From: Paraburkholderia dilworthii
GTDB lineage: Bacteria; Pseudomonadota; Gammaproteobacteria; Burkholderiales; Burkholderiaceae
Direction of reading: 5' to 3'
DNA length: 64,000 nucleotides
Assembly (NCBI RefSeq): GCF_000472525.1
Contig: NZ_AWZT01000020.1
Span: forward strand, 1 to 64,000
Below, piece after piece: positions 52,238-61,208 of this stretch; positions within the stretch are counted from its first letter, which is position 1, and each line of letters begins with the position of its first letter. Position numbers and translations under genes: made by a program. The notes beneath the pieces were generated by a model, which was given only the letters and a program-made list of their open reading frames with translations, did not search any database and was not told the origin of the DNA.

Positions 52238-53986
52238 GTGTCGTTCACGCTGCATGGAATTCCCGTGTCACGCGGTATTGCCATCGGGCGAGCCTATCTG
52301 ATCGCCCCGGCTGCACTTGACGTAGACCACTATCTGATCGAACCCGCGCAGATCGAGAGCGAGGTCGAGCGATTTCGCGCGGCGCAGCAACGCGTGCACG
52401 AAGAACTCGACGCGTTGCGCGCCGATCTCGCTGCGGATGCGCCCAGCGAAATGGGCGCTTTCATCAACGTACATTCAATGATTCTGAACGACGCCATGCT
52501 CGTTCAGGAAACCATCGACCTGATTCGCACGCGCCGCTACAACGTGGAATGGGCGCTGACGGAACAACTCGAGCGGCTGTCCCGCCATTTCGACGATATC
52601 GAAGACGAATATCTGCGCGAACGCAAAGCCGACATCGAGCAAGTGGTAGAACGCGTGTTGAAGGCGCTAGCGGGCGCGTCGGGGGCGCTGGTGAATGGCG
52701 TGCATGGCGCGTGCGACGAGATGATCGTGGTTGCGCACGACATCGCGCCGGCCGACATGATGCAGTTCAAAACGCAAACGTTTCAGGGTTTCGTCACGGA
52801 TCTCGGCGGGCGGACTTCGCATACGGCTATCGTTGCGCGCAGCCTGGGTATTCCGGCCGCGGTGGGCGTGCAGCACGCGAGTGCGTTGATTCGCCAGGAC
52901 GACCTGATCATCGTCGATGGCGATCATGGCATTGTGATCGTCGATCCCGCACCGATCGTGCTGGAGGAGTACTCATACCGGCAAAGCGAAAAAGCGCTGG
53001 AGCAGCGCAAGCTCCAGCGCCTCAAATTTTCGCCGACGCAAACGCTGTGCGGCACGCGCATCGAGTTGTGCGCGAACATCGAGTTGCCGGAAGACGCGCG
53101 TGCCGCGCTCGACGCCGGTGCGACCGGCGTTGGCCTCTTTCGCACCGAGTTCCTGTTCATGAATCACAAGGACCGCATGCCCGAAGAGGAGGAGCAGTTC
53201 GGGGCTTACCGGCGCGCGGTCGAGTTGATGAACGGCCTGCCGGTCACCATCCGTACGATCGACGTGGGCGCCGACAAGCCGCTCGATTCAATGAGCGGCG
53301 GCGACGGCTACGAGACCGCACCGAACCCGGCGCTCGGGCTCAGAGCAATTCGCTGGAGCCTGTCGGAGCCGCAGATGTTCCTCACGCAACTGCGCGCGAT
53401 TCTTCGGGCGTCGGCGTTCGGCACCGTGAAGATTCTCGTGCCGATGCTCGCGCATGCGCAGGAGATCGACCAGACGCTCGACCTGATCCGCGAAGCCAGG
53501 CGTCAGCTCGACGACGCAGGGATTGCGTACGCGCCCAACGTGCAGGTCGGCGCGATGATCGAGATTCCTGCGGCCGCGATTGCGTTGCCGCTCTTTCTCA
53601 AGCGGCTCGACTTTCTGTCGATCGGCACGAACGATCTGATCCAGTACACGCTCGCTATCGACCGCGCGGACAACGCGGTCGCGCATCTGTACGATCCGCT
53701 TCATCCGGCGGTGCTGCATCTGATCGCCTTCACGCTGCGCGAGGCGAAGCGGGCAGGTGTGCCGGTGTCCGTGTGCGGTGAGATGGCGGGCGACCCCACG
53801 TTGACACGTCTGCTGCTCGGCATGGGTCTTACCGAGTTTTCGATGCATCCGAGTCAATTGCTGGAGGTGAAGCAGGAGGTGCTGCGCTCGCATCTGAAGA
53901 CGCTGGAAAAGCCGGTGGCGGATGTGCTCGCTTCGTTCGAACCGGAGGAAGTGCAGGCTGCGCTCAAGCGCGTGGCGCAAGCCTGA
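52238..53986 (+). CDS. ptsI: PTS enzyme I
   Basis: 582 residues from the GTG at 52238 (MSFTLHGIPVSRG). The ribosome-binding site AGAGGAGG ends about six bases before this codon, whereas the GTG at 52232 overlaps it, so the later start is preferred. Domains: N-terminal PEP-utilizer with phosphorylated His195 in GGRTSHTAIVARSLG, HPr-binding helices (about 25-150), and the C-terminal PEP-binding barrel with LFRTEFLFM, IGTNDLIQYTLAIDR and VSVCGEMAG. It takes phosphate from PEP and gives it to HPr. The terminator at 54010-54036 follows. Confidence 0.96.
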   Translation: MSFTLHGIPVSRGIAIGRAYLIAPAALDVDHYLIEPAQIESEVERFRAAQQRVHEELDALRADLAADAPSEMGAFINVHSMILNDAMLVQETIDLIRTRRYNVEWALTEQLERLSRHFDDIEDEYLRERKADIEQVVERVLKALAGASGALVNGVHGACDEMIVVAHDIAPADMMQFKTQTFQGFVTDLGGRTSHTAIVARSLGIPAAVGVQHASALIRQDDLIIVDGDHGIVIVDPAPIVLEEYSYRQSEKALEQRKLQRLKFSPTQTLCGTRIELCANIELPEDARAALDAGATGVGLFRTEFLFMNHKDRMPEEEEQFGAYRRAVELMNGLPVTIRTIDVGADKPLDSMSGGDGYETAPNPALGLRAIRWSLSEPQMFLTQLRAILRASAFGTVKILVPMLAHAQEIDQTLDLIREARRQLDDAGIAYAPNVQVGAMIEIPAAAIALPLFLKRLDFLSIGTNDLIQYTLAIDRADNAVAHLYDPLHPAVLHLIAFTLREAKRAGVPVSVCGEMAGDPTLTRLLLGMGLTEFSMHPSQLLEVKQEVLRSHLKTLEKPVADVLASFEPEEVQAALKRVAQA

Positions 53987-54009
53987 TCGAGATTGGTTGA
54001 GTGAAATGA

Positions 54010-54036
54010 AAAACGCCGCACATGTGCGGCGTTTTT
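54010..54036. terminator. Bidirectional terminator between ptsI and the moeB-type gene
   Basis: AAAAACGCCGCACATGTGCGGCGTTTTT is a near-perfect palindrome with A-tract and T-run, so it can serve both convergent genes. Confidence 0.92.
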
Positions 54037-54056
54037 CGTTGTGACTTTGGATCTGT

Positions 54057-54815
54057 TCAAGCCCGGTGGCGTTGTCCACATACCGGGCAATCCGGCTGAC
54101 GCGCAATGCGCATGGTGGTCCATTCCATCCGCAGGGAATCGAGCATGGTCAGCCGGCCGGCGAGCGGCGTGCCGATTCGGCCAATCACCTTCAGGGCTTC
54201 AGCCGCCTGCATTGAGCCGATGATGCCGACCGTCGGCGCGAACACGCCCATTGTCGAACACGCGACTTCCTCGAACGGCTGGTCTTCGGGAAACACGCAC
54301 GCATAGCACGGCGATGCTTCGTCGCGGAAATCGAACGTGCTGATCTGGCCGTCGAAGCGCAATGCCGCGCCCGACACCAGTGGCACGCCGTGCTTCACAC
54401 AGGCGCGATTGATCGCGTGGCGCGTGGCGAAGTTGTCCGTGCAATCGAGCACGACTGTGGCGCCGGGCACCTGGCGGTCGAGCCACGCATCGTCGACGCG
54501 TTCTGCCACCGCGTTCACTGTCACTTCGGGATTGATTTGCGCGAGCGTGTCGCGGCCGGACTCCACTTTCTTGCGCCCGACCGACGCGCTCACGTGCAGG
54601 ATCTGCCGTTGCAGATTGGTTAGATCGACGGTATCGGCATCGACCAGCGTCAAGCGTCCGACGCCGGCCGCCGCGAGATACATCGCAGCGGGCGAACCCA
54701 GTCCACCCGCCCCGACGATGATCGCGTGCGCATCGATAAAGCGCTGCTGCGCCTCGATGCCGATTTCGTCGACGAGAATATGGCGGGAATAGCGAAGGAG
54801 TTGATCGTCATTCAT
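54057..54815 (-). CDS. moeB: ThiF/MoeB-family adenylyltransferase (HesA/MoeB/ThiF)
   Basis: 252 residues. The Rossmann nucleotide site IIVGAGGLGSPAAMYLAAAG is followed by LTLVDADTVDLTNLQRQIL, and the adenylation loop has DCTDNFATRHAINRACVK. Two CxxC pairs bind zinc (CYACVFPED and CPVCGQ). The enzyme adenylates the C-terminal Gly-Gly of a MoaD- or ThiS-type sulfur carrier, for molybdopterin or thiazole. No carrier gene is adjacent, so ThiF cannot be excluded; moeB is the usual name at this locus. ctpA lies 74 bp upstream on the same strand. Confidence 0.88.
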   Translation of the reverse strand: MNDDQLLRYSRHILVDEIGIEAQQRFIDAHAIIVGAGGLGSPAAMYLAAAGVGRLTLVDADTVDLTNLQRQILHVSASVGRKKVESGRDTLAQINPEVTVNAVAERVDDAWLDRQVPGATVVLDCTDNFATRHAINRACVKHGVPLVSGAALRFDGQISTFDFRDEASPCYACVFPEDQPFEEVACSTMGVFAPTVGIIGSMQAAEALKVIGRIGTPLAGRLTMLDSLRMEWTTMRIARQPDCPVCGQRHRA

Positions 54816-54889
54816 GGCGGGCCAGCGTGTCTTCTTCGCTACGTGTCTTCGCGGCGGGTTGCGCCGCGAAGACGCGCGAGTCGTGCTGC

Positions 54890-56467
54890 TTACTTGCCTT
54901 GGGTGGCCGGAGCCGATGCCGGCGCAGGACCCGACGCACCCGGCACCGGTTGCGTCGGCTTTACGGCGACCGGCGCGGACGCCGACGTAGCCGGCTTGTT
55001 CTGCGCGAGGCGTCGCTCGGTCAGCGACTTCGATTCTTGCACCGGCTTGCCTTCGAGCTTGTTCAGAGCTTGCGCCAGCATGAAGTCGTCGGCGGAACCG
55101 AATTCGACCGGTTTGCGCTCACGATCTTTCTGACGCTGTTCCGGCGTCTTCTTGTCGTTCTGCTCTTCGAGCTGACGCAACTGGTCCATGCGATCCTGCT
55201 CGCGCTTCTCGGCTTCCTTCTTCTCGTTCGGGTCTTGCGTGTTCGCAAGGTGATTCGAGTAGTCGACTTCGCGCGTGACGAGTGCGTCGTCCGGATCGCC
55301 TTCCGCGTATTGATCGACCGCGATGTCGGGACGGATGCCCTTGTTCTGGATCGAACGTCCGCTCGGTGTGTAGTAGTACGCCGTGGTCAGGCGCAGCGCG
55401 GTGTCCGCAGTCATGGGCCGCACGGTCTGCACCGAGCCTTTGCCGAAGGTCGTCTTGCCGACGATCAGCGCACGGTGCTGATCCTGCAACGCGCCTGCGA
55501 CGATCTCCGACGCCGACGCCGAATACGCGTTGGTCAGCACGACCATCGGCACGGTCTTGAAGATCGGCGGTTCGTCTTTCAGCGGATCGGTGTCGAAGGA
55601 TTGCAAGCGGTAGTTGTCGTAAGTATCGCGATAGACCTGCTTGGAATCCGGAATCTGGCCGTTGGTGGACACGACTACCGAGTTCGGCGGCAGGAACGCG
55701 CCGGCCACGCCAACCGCGCTTTGCAGCAGACCGCCGCCGTTGTTGCGCAGATCGAGCACGAGGCCCTTTAGATTCGGCTGCTGACGCGCGATGTCCTGCA
55801 GCTTTGCGGCGAGATCAGGCGTGGTGCGTTCCTGGAAGCTGGTGATACGCACGTATGCGTAGCCCGGCGCGAGAATCTTCATCTTGACCGACTGCACCTT
55901 GATGACGGCACGCGTGACGGTGAGCGGGAATGTGCGGTCGTCGGTCTTGCGGAAGATCGTGAGCGTGACCTTGGTGCCCGGCTCGCCGCGCATCTGCTTG
56001 ACGGCCTGATCGAGCGTCATGCCGCGTACGGGCTTGTCGTTGATGCGCGTGATCAGGTCGCCCGGACGAATGCCGGCGCGGAACGCGGGCGTGTCTTCAA
56101 TCGGCGAGATCACCTTGATCAGGCCGTCTTCCGACGAAATTTCAATGCCGAGGCCCGCGAAGCGACCTTTGGTCTGCTCCTGAAGTTCTTCGTAGTCGGT
56201 CTTGTCGAGGTAGGACGAATGCGGGTCGAGGCTCGACACCATGCCCTTGATCGCGGCAGTGAGGAGCTTTTTATCGTCGACAGGTTCGACGTACTCGTGC
56301 TTGATCTGCCCGAACACTTCGGCAAAGAGCCTGAGCTGGTCCAGTGGCAACGGCGTGGCGGCGGCGCTGGCGGGCTGCTGCGCCGAGGCCGAAAGTTGCA
56401 AAGTGGCAAATACACCGGTAGCAAGGCCCGCGGCGATCAGGCCGATATTTTTCAGGTTCTTTCGCAT
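54890..56467 (-). CDS. ctpA: Carboxyl-terminal processing protease (S41)
   Basis: 525 residues from the ATG at 56467 (MRKNLKNIGLIAAGLATGVF), which opens a proper signal peptide; the longer frame adds 26 residues of no use. The PDZ domain spans about 85-170 (IEDTPAFRAGIRPGDLITRI). The catalytic Ser is in NAYSASASEIVAGALQD and the Lys in GKTTFGKGSVQT, the Ser-Lys dyad of family S41. The C-terminal 110 residues are charged, then Ala/Pro-rich. The enzyme acts in the periplasm, probably on wall hydrolases and tagged proteins. It is likely co-transcribed with the moeB-type gene. Confidence 0.93.
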   Translation of the reverse strand: MRKNLKNIGLIAAGLATGVFATLQLSASAQQPASAAATPLPLDQLRLFAEVFGQIKHEYVEPVDDKKLLTAAIKGMVSSLDPHSSYLDKTDYEELQEQTKGRFAGLGIEISSEDGLIKVISPIEDTPAFRAGIRPGDLITRINDKPVRGMTLDQAVKQMRGEPGTKVTLTIFRKTDDRTFPLTVTRAVIKVQSVKMKILAPGYAYVRITSFQERTTPDLAAKLQDIARQQPNLKGLVLDLRNNGGGLLQSAVGVAGAFLPPNSVVVSTNGQIPDSKQVYRDTYDNYRLQSFDTDPLKDEPPIFKTVPMVVLTNAYSASASEIVAGALQDQHRALIVGKTTFGKGSVQTVRPMTADTALRLTTAYYYTPSGRSIQNKGIRPDIAVDQYAEGDPDDALVTREVDYSNHLANTQDPNEKKEAEKREQDRMDQLRQLEEQNDKKTPEQRQKDRERKPVEFGSADDFMLAQALNKLEGKPVQESKSLTERRLAQNKPATSASAPVAVKPTQPVPGASGPAPASAPATQGK

Positions 56468-56875
56468 AGAGTCTGTTGCGGTCGGAAGCGCGTGGCAGCG
56501 TCGATAGAGATGGGGACGGACAAGTATAACTGCACACCCGCCCACTCAGGGCCCGGCGAAGGCAATCGTGATTCGACAGCGCGAAGCGTGCCGGGTTCGG
56601 CACAACGCGTGTGCGACGCCGAAGTAATGTGCTGTAACGATGGATGGCGGCCGGAATGGACGCGATCGAGGGAAATGCAATGCGTTGAGCGGTATGTCTT
56701 GCCGGTCGGCGCAGTCTGTTGGCCGCCCCTCGCCGCGCCCCACCGCTGCGCTTGCTGCGATGCCGGCTGCCGCATTCGCTGACACAATCTTTAACAAAGA
56801 AACGCAGGAATGCGGCAAAGGGCTGTGATGAGCTGCAAGCTCGCAGCAAGGCTCAACACGCTGGCGCCGGCGGAA
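56468..56875. other. Gap between ctpA and gpmA
   Basis: About 410 bp containing only shadow frames. As both flanking genes read to the left, the ctpA promoter must lie here. No terminator for gpmA with a T-run was recognised. Confidence 0.4.
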
Positions 56876-57622
56876 TCAGCCGGCCTTGCCTTGCTTTGCG
56901 ACGGCTGCCTGCGCCTTCGCGATCGCTTCCTGGTCGCCCAGATAGTAGTGCTTGATCGGCTTCAGGTTCTCGTCCAGTTCATAGACGAGCGGCACGCCGT
57001 TCGGAATATTGAGCCCGACGATGTCCTCGTCCGAGATGTTGTCGAGGTACTTCACCAGCGCGCGGATCGAATTGCCGTGCGCGGCGATCACCACCTTGCG
57101 GCCCGACTTGATGGCCGGCGCAATCGACTCGTTCCACAGCGGCAGCACGCGCGCCACCGTATCTTTCAGGCACTCGGTGAGCGGCAGCTGTTCGCGCGGC
57201 ACCTTCGCGTAGCGCGGATCGTCGTACGGCGCGCGCTCGTCCGTCGGTTCGAGCGCCGGCGGCGGCGTGTCGTAGCTGCGGCGCCAGACCAGCACCTGTT
57301 CGTCGCCGAATTTCGCTGCGGTTTCCGCCTTGTTCAACCCCGACAGCGCGCCGTAGTGGCGCTCGTTCAGGCGCCACGAATGCACGACCGGAATGTACAT
57401 CTGGTCCATCTGATCCTGCACGTGCCACAACGTGCGGATCGCGCGCTTGAGGACCGACGTGTACGCGATGTCGAACGTATAGCCGGATTCCTTCAGCAGC
57501 ACGCCCGCCTGCTGCGCTTCACGGTTGCCCTGCTCGGTGAGGTCGACGTCGACCCAGCCCGTGAAGCGGTTTTCCTTGTTCCACGTCGATTCGCCGTGGC
57601 GGATGAGAACGAGTTTGTACAT
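56876..57622 (-). CDS. gpmA: 2,3-bisphosphoglycerate-dependent phosphoglycerate mutase
   Basis: 248 residues from the ATG at 57622 (MYKLVLIRHGESTWN). The longer frame's extra 22 residues are not conserved. The phosphorylated His is in RHGESTWN, with RFTGWVDVDLTEQG, RLNERHYGALSGLNK and VVIAAHGNSIRALVKYLD completing the family marks. It interconverts 3- and 2-phosphoglycerate in glycolysis and gluconeogenesis. It is divergent to the rhodanese gene. Confidence 0.95.
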   Translation of the reverse strand: MYKLVLIRHGESTWNKENRFTGWVDVDLTEQGNREAQQAGVLLKESGYTFDIAYTSVLKRAIRTLWHVQDQMDQMYIPVVHSWRLNERHYGALSGLNKAETAAKFGDEQVLVWRRSYDTPPPALEPTDERAPYDDPRYAKVPREQLPLTECLKDTVARVLPLWNESIAPAIKSGRKVVIAAHGNSIRALVKYLDNISDEDIVGLNIPNGVPLVYELDENLKPIKHYYLGDQEAIAKAQAAVAKQGKAG

Positions 57623-57706
57623 AAGATTGCCGGTCGGTAGTAAGGAAGCGGTAAAGCGCAGCGAGGTGCTCGTGAGGAGCGCCGCCATCGCGTCAGGCGG
57701 TTATTT

Positions 57707-57712
57707 TATAAT
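57707..57712 (+). promoter_or_regulatory. -10 element of the rhodanese-grxC-secB operon
   Basis: A perfect TATAAT overlaps the upstream candidate ATG of the rhodanese frame (57711). If it is the -10, translation must begin later, at GTG 57759. No strong -35 was identified at 17 bp. Confidence 0.5.
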
Positions 57713-57758
57713 GGCTCGATTGCCCTTTCCGATTTCTCTCTTTTTCGGCGGATTTTCC

Positions 57759-58184
57759 GTGAAGTTTTTCACTGATTACACAAACCTTGTCCTGATCGCG
57801 ATCGTCCTCATCTCCGGTGGGTTGCTGCTGTGGCCGACTATCAGCCGGCGCGGCCGCGGTGGCCTGTCGGCCGCAGCAGCCACGCAACTGATCAACCGGC
57901 GCAATGCGGCGGTGATCGATCTGCGTCCGTCGGCCGACTTCGCCAAGGGGCATCTGCCCGCGGCGCGGCACCTCGAATTCGCCGAGTTGCAAGCAAAGGT
58001 CGCGCAACTCGTGAAGAATAAGAACAACCCCGTGCTGCTGGTGTGCCAGACCGGCCAGCAGTCGAACAAGGCAGCGCGTATCGTGCAGGATGCGGGATAT
58101 GCGGAAGTCCACGTTCTGGAAGGCGGCGTCGACGCCTGGCAGAAAGCCGGCATGCCAGTTGTGAAACAAGGAGTAGCCAAGTGA
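57759..58184 (+). CDS. Membrane-anchored rhodanese-like protein
   Basis: 141 residues from GTG 57759 (MKFFTDYTNLVLIAIVLIS). The earlier ATG at 57711 lies inside a TATAAT box. One N-terminal membrane helix (about 9-27) is followed by a single rhodanese domain with VIDLRPSADFAKGHLPAARH and the active-site loop LLVCQTGQQSNKAARI carrying the catalytic Cys. It probably transfers sulfur or acts as a redox partner on the cytoplasmic face. Its stop overlaps the grxC start by four bases (GTGA). Confidence 0.85.
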   Translation: MKFFTDYTNLVLIAIVLISGGLLLWPTISRRGRGGLSAAAATQLINRRNAAVIDLRPSADFAKGHLPAARHLEFAELQAKVAQLVKNKNNPVLLVCQTGQQSNKAARIVQDAGYAEVHVLEGGVDAWQKAGMPVVKQGVAK

Positions 58185-58441
58185 ATAAAGTCATCATGTA
58201 CAGCACGCAGGTGTGCCCGTATTGCCAGATGGCCGAACGTCTTTTAAAGTCGCGCGGCGTCGAGAATATCGAAAAAGTACTGATCGACAAGGATCCGGCC
58301 CGTCGCGAGGAAATGATGACCCGGACCGGTCGCCGCACGGTGCCGCAGGTGTTCATCGGCGAGAAGCATGTCGGCGGGTACGACGACCTCTCCGCGCTCG
58401 ATCGCGCGGGCGGTCTGACGCCTCTGCTCGAAGCCGCCTGA
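58181..58441 (+). CDS. grxC: Glutaredoxin 3
   Basis: 86 residues from GTG 58181 (MNKVIMYSTQVCPYCQMAER), overlapping the rhodanese stop. The CPYC redox site, the TVPQVFIG cis-Pro loop and GGYDDLSALDRAG glutathione-binding end are complete. It reduces disulfides with glutathione, whose two synthesis genes lie 10 kb upstream. It belongs to the run rhodanese-grxC-secB-gpsA. Confidence 0.95.
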   Translation: MNKVIMYSTQVCPYCQMAERLLKSRGVENIEKVLIDKDPARREEMMTRTGRRTVPQVFIGEKHVGGYDDLSALDRAGGLTPLLEAA

Positions 58442-58591
58442 GTTCTCGCGCCTTCGGCGCGCAAACCGGCGGGAGAAACGCAAGCCGGCGCATCATCGTC
58501 CCGCGAAGGGCGGGCGGCGCGCCGCAACTATCTGGCGGTCCGTGAGCTCATGGGCCGCCGCTACGCATATCTATCAGGGAATCACTTCATC

Positions 58592-59062
58592 ATGTCCGAC
58601 GACAATAACCAGCCGTTCTTCAACATCCAGCGCATCTATCTGAAGGACATGTCGCTCGAGCAGCCGAACTCGCCGGCGATCTTCCTCGAGCAGGAAATGC
58701 CGTCGGTCGAAGTAGAAGTCGACGTCAAAGCCGAGCGTCTCGCGGACACCGTGTTCGAAATTCTCGTGACGGGCACCGTGACGGCCAAAGTGTCGGACAA
58801 GGTCGCGTTCCTGATCGAAGCGAAGCAGGCCGGCATTTTCGATATCCGCAACATTCCGGCTGAGCAGGTCGATCCGCTCGTCGGCATTGCGTGCCCGACG
58901 ATTCTGTTTCCGTACCTGCGTTCGAACATTGCCGACGCGATCACGCGCGCTGGTTTCCCGCCGATCCACCTCGCCGAAATCAACTTCCAGGCGCTCTACG
59001 AGCAACGCCTCGCGCAGATGGGCGGCCAGGACGGCGCAGCGCAAAACGGCGTCACGCATTAA
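58592..59062 (+). CDS. secB: Protein-export chaperone SecB
   Basis: 156 residues from the ATG at 58592 (MSDDNNQPFFNIQRIYLKDM). The longer frame adds 14 non-conserved residues. It has SLEQPNSPAIFLEQ and GIACPTILFPYLRSNIADAI, typical of SecB. The tetramer keeps preproteins unfolded and delivers them to SecA. gpsA follows directly. The end (GGQDGAAQNGVTH) is the usual variable tail. Confidence 0.97.
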   Translation: MSDDNNQPFFNIQRIYLKDMSLEQPNSPAIFLEQEMPSVEVEVDVKAERLADTVFEILVTGTVTAKVSDKVAFLIEAKQAGIFDIRNIPAEQVDPLVGIACPTILFPYLRSNIADAITRAGFPPIHLAEINFQALYEQRLAQMGGQDGAAQNGVTH

Positions 59063-59083
59063 GTGTCGCAGGCAGTGCCGGCT

Positions 59084-60082
59084 ATGAAGGTTGCTGTCCT
59101 CGGAGCCGGCGCGTGGGGCACGGCCCTCGCCGGCCACTTGGCCGTCAGGCACGACACGCTGTTGTGGGCGCGCGAGCCCGCGCTGGTCGCAGATCTCTCC
59201 GCTTCGCATGAAAACGCCCGCTATCTGGCGGGCGTTGCTTTGCCATCGGCGCTTCGCTACGAAGCGGATCTGAATGCAGCGCTCGACCACGCGCTGGCCG
59301 ACGACGCGTTATGCGTCGTAGCCACGCCTGTGGCCGGGCTACGCGGCCTATTCCGGTCGATGCGCGATGCGGGCAAAGTGCCCGCGCATGTCGTGTGGCT
59401 TTGCAAAGGCTTTGAGGCGGATTCGCAGTTGTTGCCGCATCAGGTGGTCGCGGCCGAGTTGCCGGAACATGGCAGCAATGGCGTCCTGTCCGGTCCCAGT
59501 TTCGCGCGCGAAGTCGGGCAGGGCTTGCCGGTCGCGCTGACCATCGCGAGTGCTTCGGCGGCCTGCCGCGAACGCACGGTGGCCGCGTTCCATCACGGCG
59601 CGATGCGCATCTACACCGGCGACGATATCGTCGGCGTGGAAGTGGGCGGTGCGGTGAAGAACGTGCTGGCTATTGCGACCGGCATCGCGGATGGCCTCGG
59701 TCTCGGTCTGAATGCGCGTGCGGCGCTGATCACGCGTGGACTCGCTGAAATGTCGCGACTCGGCGTGACGCTCGGTGGACGCGCCGAAACGTTCACCGGT
59801 TTGACCGGCTTGGGCGACCTGATTCTTACCGCGACGGGCGACTTGTCGCGCAATCGCACGGTCGGCGTGCAACTCGCCGCGGGCCGTTCGCTTGCCGATA
59901 TTCTCGGCGGACTCGGCCACGTGGCCGAGGGCGTGCGCTGCGCACAAGCGGTGCTTTCCATCGCGCGTACTCATGCAATCGACGTGCCGATCACGCAAGC
60001 GGTATGTGCCGTGCTGTTCGATGGCGTAGCGCCCCGCGACGCCGTCAGCGCCCTGTTGCGGCGCGATTCGAAGGCCGAATAA
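59084..60082 (+). CDS. gpsA: NAD(P)H-dependent glycerol-3-phosphate dehydrogenase
   Basis: 332 residues from the ATG at 59084 (MKVAVLGAGAWGTALAGHLA). A GTG at 59063, right after the secB stop, would add seven residues. The Rossmann motif GAGAWGTA, the stretch VLSGPSFAREVGQGLPVALT and the catalytic Lys in GGAVKNVLAIATGI are present, then NARAALITRGLAEM. It reduces dihydroxyacetone phosphate to sn-glycerol 3-phosphate for phospholipids. Confidence 0.95.
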   Translation: MKVAVLGAGAWGTALAGHLAVRHDTLLWAREPALVADLSASHENARYLAGVALPSALRYEADLNAALDHALADDALCVVATPVAGLRGLFRSMRDAGKVPAHVVWLCKGFEADSQLLPHQVVAAELPEHGSNGVLSGPSFAREVGQGLPVALTIASASAACRERTVAAFHHGAMRIYTGDDIVGVEVGGAVKNVLAIATGIADGLGLGLNARAALITRGLAEMSRLGVTLGGRAETFTGLTGLGDLILTATGDLSRNRTVGVQLAAGRSLADILGGLGHVAEGVRCAQAVLSIARTHAIDVPITQAVCAVLFDGVAPRDAVSALLRRDSKAE

Positions 60083-60198
60083 AGCCGACCGAAGTTCTCT
60101 CGCGTTCTCTATCAGCCGTTGCGGCGCGTAACAACGCTGAACGGCTGCCTGCTCTCGCTGTCCACTGTCTATCGACCTTTCGGATCAGCGAGGTTCAC

Positions 60199-60747
60199 AT
60201 GCTCAGTATCGATCGTTGCACGCTCGAAGCGCGCGTGGCCGACATCACGACGCTCGATGTGGATGCCATCGTCAACGCAGCCAATACTTCGTTGCTGGGC
60301 GGAGGCGGCGTGGACGGCGCGATACATCGGGCGGCCGGCAAGGAATTGCTGCACGAATGCGAAACGCTGGGCGGCTGCGCGACCGGCGACGCGAAGCTCA
60401 CGCGCGGCTACCGTCTGCCGGCGCGATATGTGATCCACGCGGTGGGCCCGGTCTGGCGCGGCGGTACGCACGGCGAGGCCGATTTGCTGGCTTCGTGCTA
60501 TCAGCGCTCGCTCGAGGTGGCGCGCGAGGCGAACTGCGCGAGCATTGCGTTCCCCGCAATTAGTTGCGGCATCTACCGCTTTCCCGCCGATCAGGCAGTG
60601 CGGATCGCGATCGAAACGGTTATCGAAAATCTGCCGCGCATGTCGCAACTGGAACAGGTAATCTTCGCGTGCTTCGACCACGCGATGTTAGAGCGCTATC
60701 AGGCGGAGCTGAAGCGCCGTCAGGCGCCGCCTTCGAAGCCCGTTTGA
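60199..60747 (+). CDS. Macrodomain O-acetyl-ADP-ribose deacetylase-like protein
   Basis: 182 residues from ATG 60199 (MLSIDRCTLEARVADITTLD). The longer frame overlaps intergenic sequence of poor protein character. The macrodomain marks are DAIVNAANTSLLGGGGVDGA, the ribose-binding loop, and FPAISCGIYRFPADQA. MacroD/YmdB-type proteins remove acetyl or ADP-ribose groups from ADP-ribose derivatives. It follows gpsA after about 115 bp. Its last 28 bases overlap the convergent trmL gene. Confidence 0.88.
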   Translation: MLSIDRCTLEARVADITTLDVDAIVNAANTSLLGGGGVDGAIHRAAGKELLHECETLGGCATGDAKLTRGYRLPARYVIHAVGPVWRGGTHGEADLLASCYQRSLEVAREANCASIAFPAISCGIYRFPADQAVRIAIETVIENLPRMSQLEQVIFACFDHAMLERYQAELKRRQAPPSKPV

Positions 60748-61190
60748 CGCCACGCTTCGAACACCACGATCGCGACCGTGTTCGACAGGTTCAGGCTGCG
60801 GTTGCCCGGACGCATCGGCAGCCGCACGCGCTGTTCGTTGGCGAATTGCTCAAGCACCGAGTCGGGCAGACCGCGCGTTTCCGCGCCGAACACGAACCAG
60901 TCACCCGATTCGAACGCGTGCTCGTGAAAGCGGCCCGAGCCGCGCGTAGTGAACGCGAACATGCGAGCCGGATCCGGCGATTCTTTCGCGATGAACGTGG
61001 CCCAGTCGGCATGCACATTCATTTGTGCGTATTCGTGATAGTCGAGACCGGCGCGGCGCAGCTTCGCGTCGTCGAGCGGAAAGCCGAGCGGCTGGATCAG
61101 ATGCAGCCGTGCGCCCGTGTTGGCGCACAGGCGGATTACGTTGCCGGTGTTCGGCGGAATTTCCGGTTCGACGAGAACGACATTGAACAT
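60720..61190 (-). CDS. trmL: tRNA (cytidine/uridine-34-2'-O)-methyltransferase TrmL
   Basis: 156 residues. SPOUT-fold marks: MFNVVLVEPEIPPNTGNVIR, GARLHLIQPLGFPLDDAKLR, VFGAETRGLP and the knot end LPMRPGNRSLNLSNTVAIV. It methylates the wobble base of tRNA-Leu. It overlaps the 3' end of the macrodomain gene on the opposite strand by 28 bp and lies 18 bp after comF on the same strand. Confidence 0.94.
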   Translation of the reverse strand: MFNVVLVEPEIPPNTGNVIRLCANTGARLHLIQPLGFPLDDAKLRRAGLDYHEYAQMNVHADWATFIAKESPDPARMFAFTTRGSGRFHEHAFESGDWFVFGAETRGLPDSVLEQFANEQRVRLPMRPGNRSLNLSNTVAIVVFEAWRQTGFEGGA

Positions 61191-61208
61191 AAAGTGACCA
61201 GATAGAAG

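Noticed and set aside
52549..53781. 410-residue alternative frame in ptsI
   Set aside because: Out-of-frame shadow of enzyme I with no motif.
54827..55771. 314-residue plus-strand frame opposite ctpA
   Set aside because: Arg/Leu-rich antisense shadow of the protease gene.
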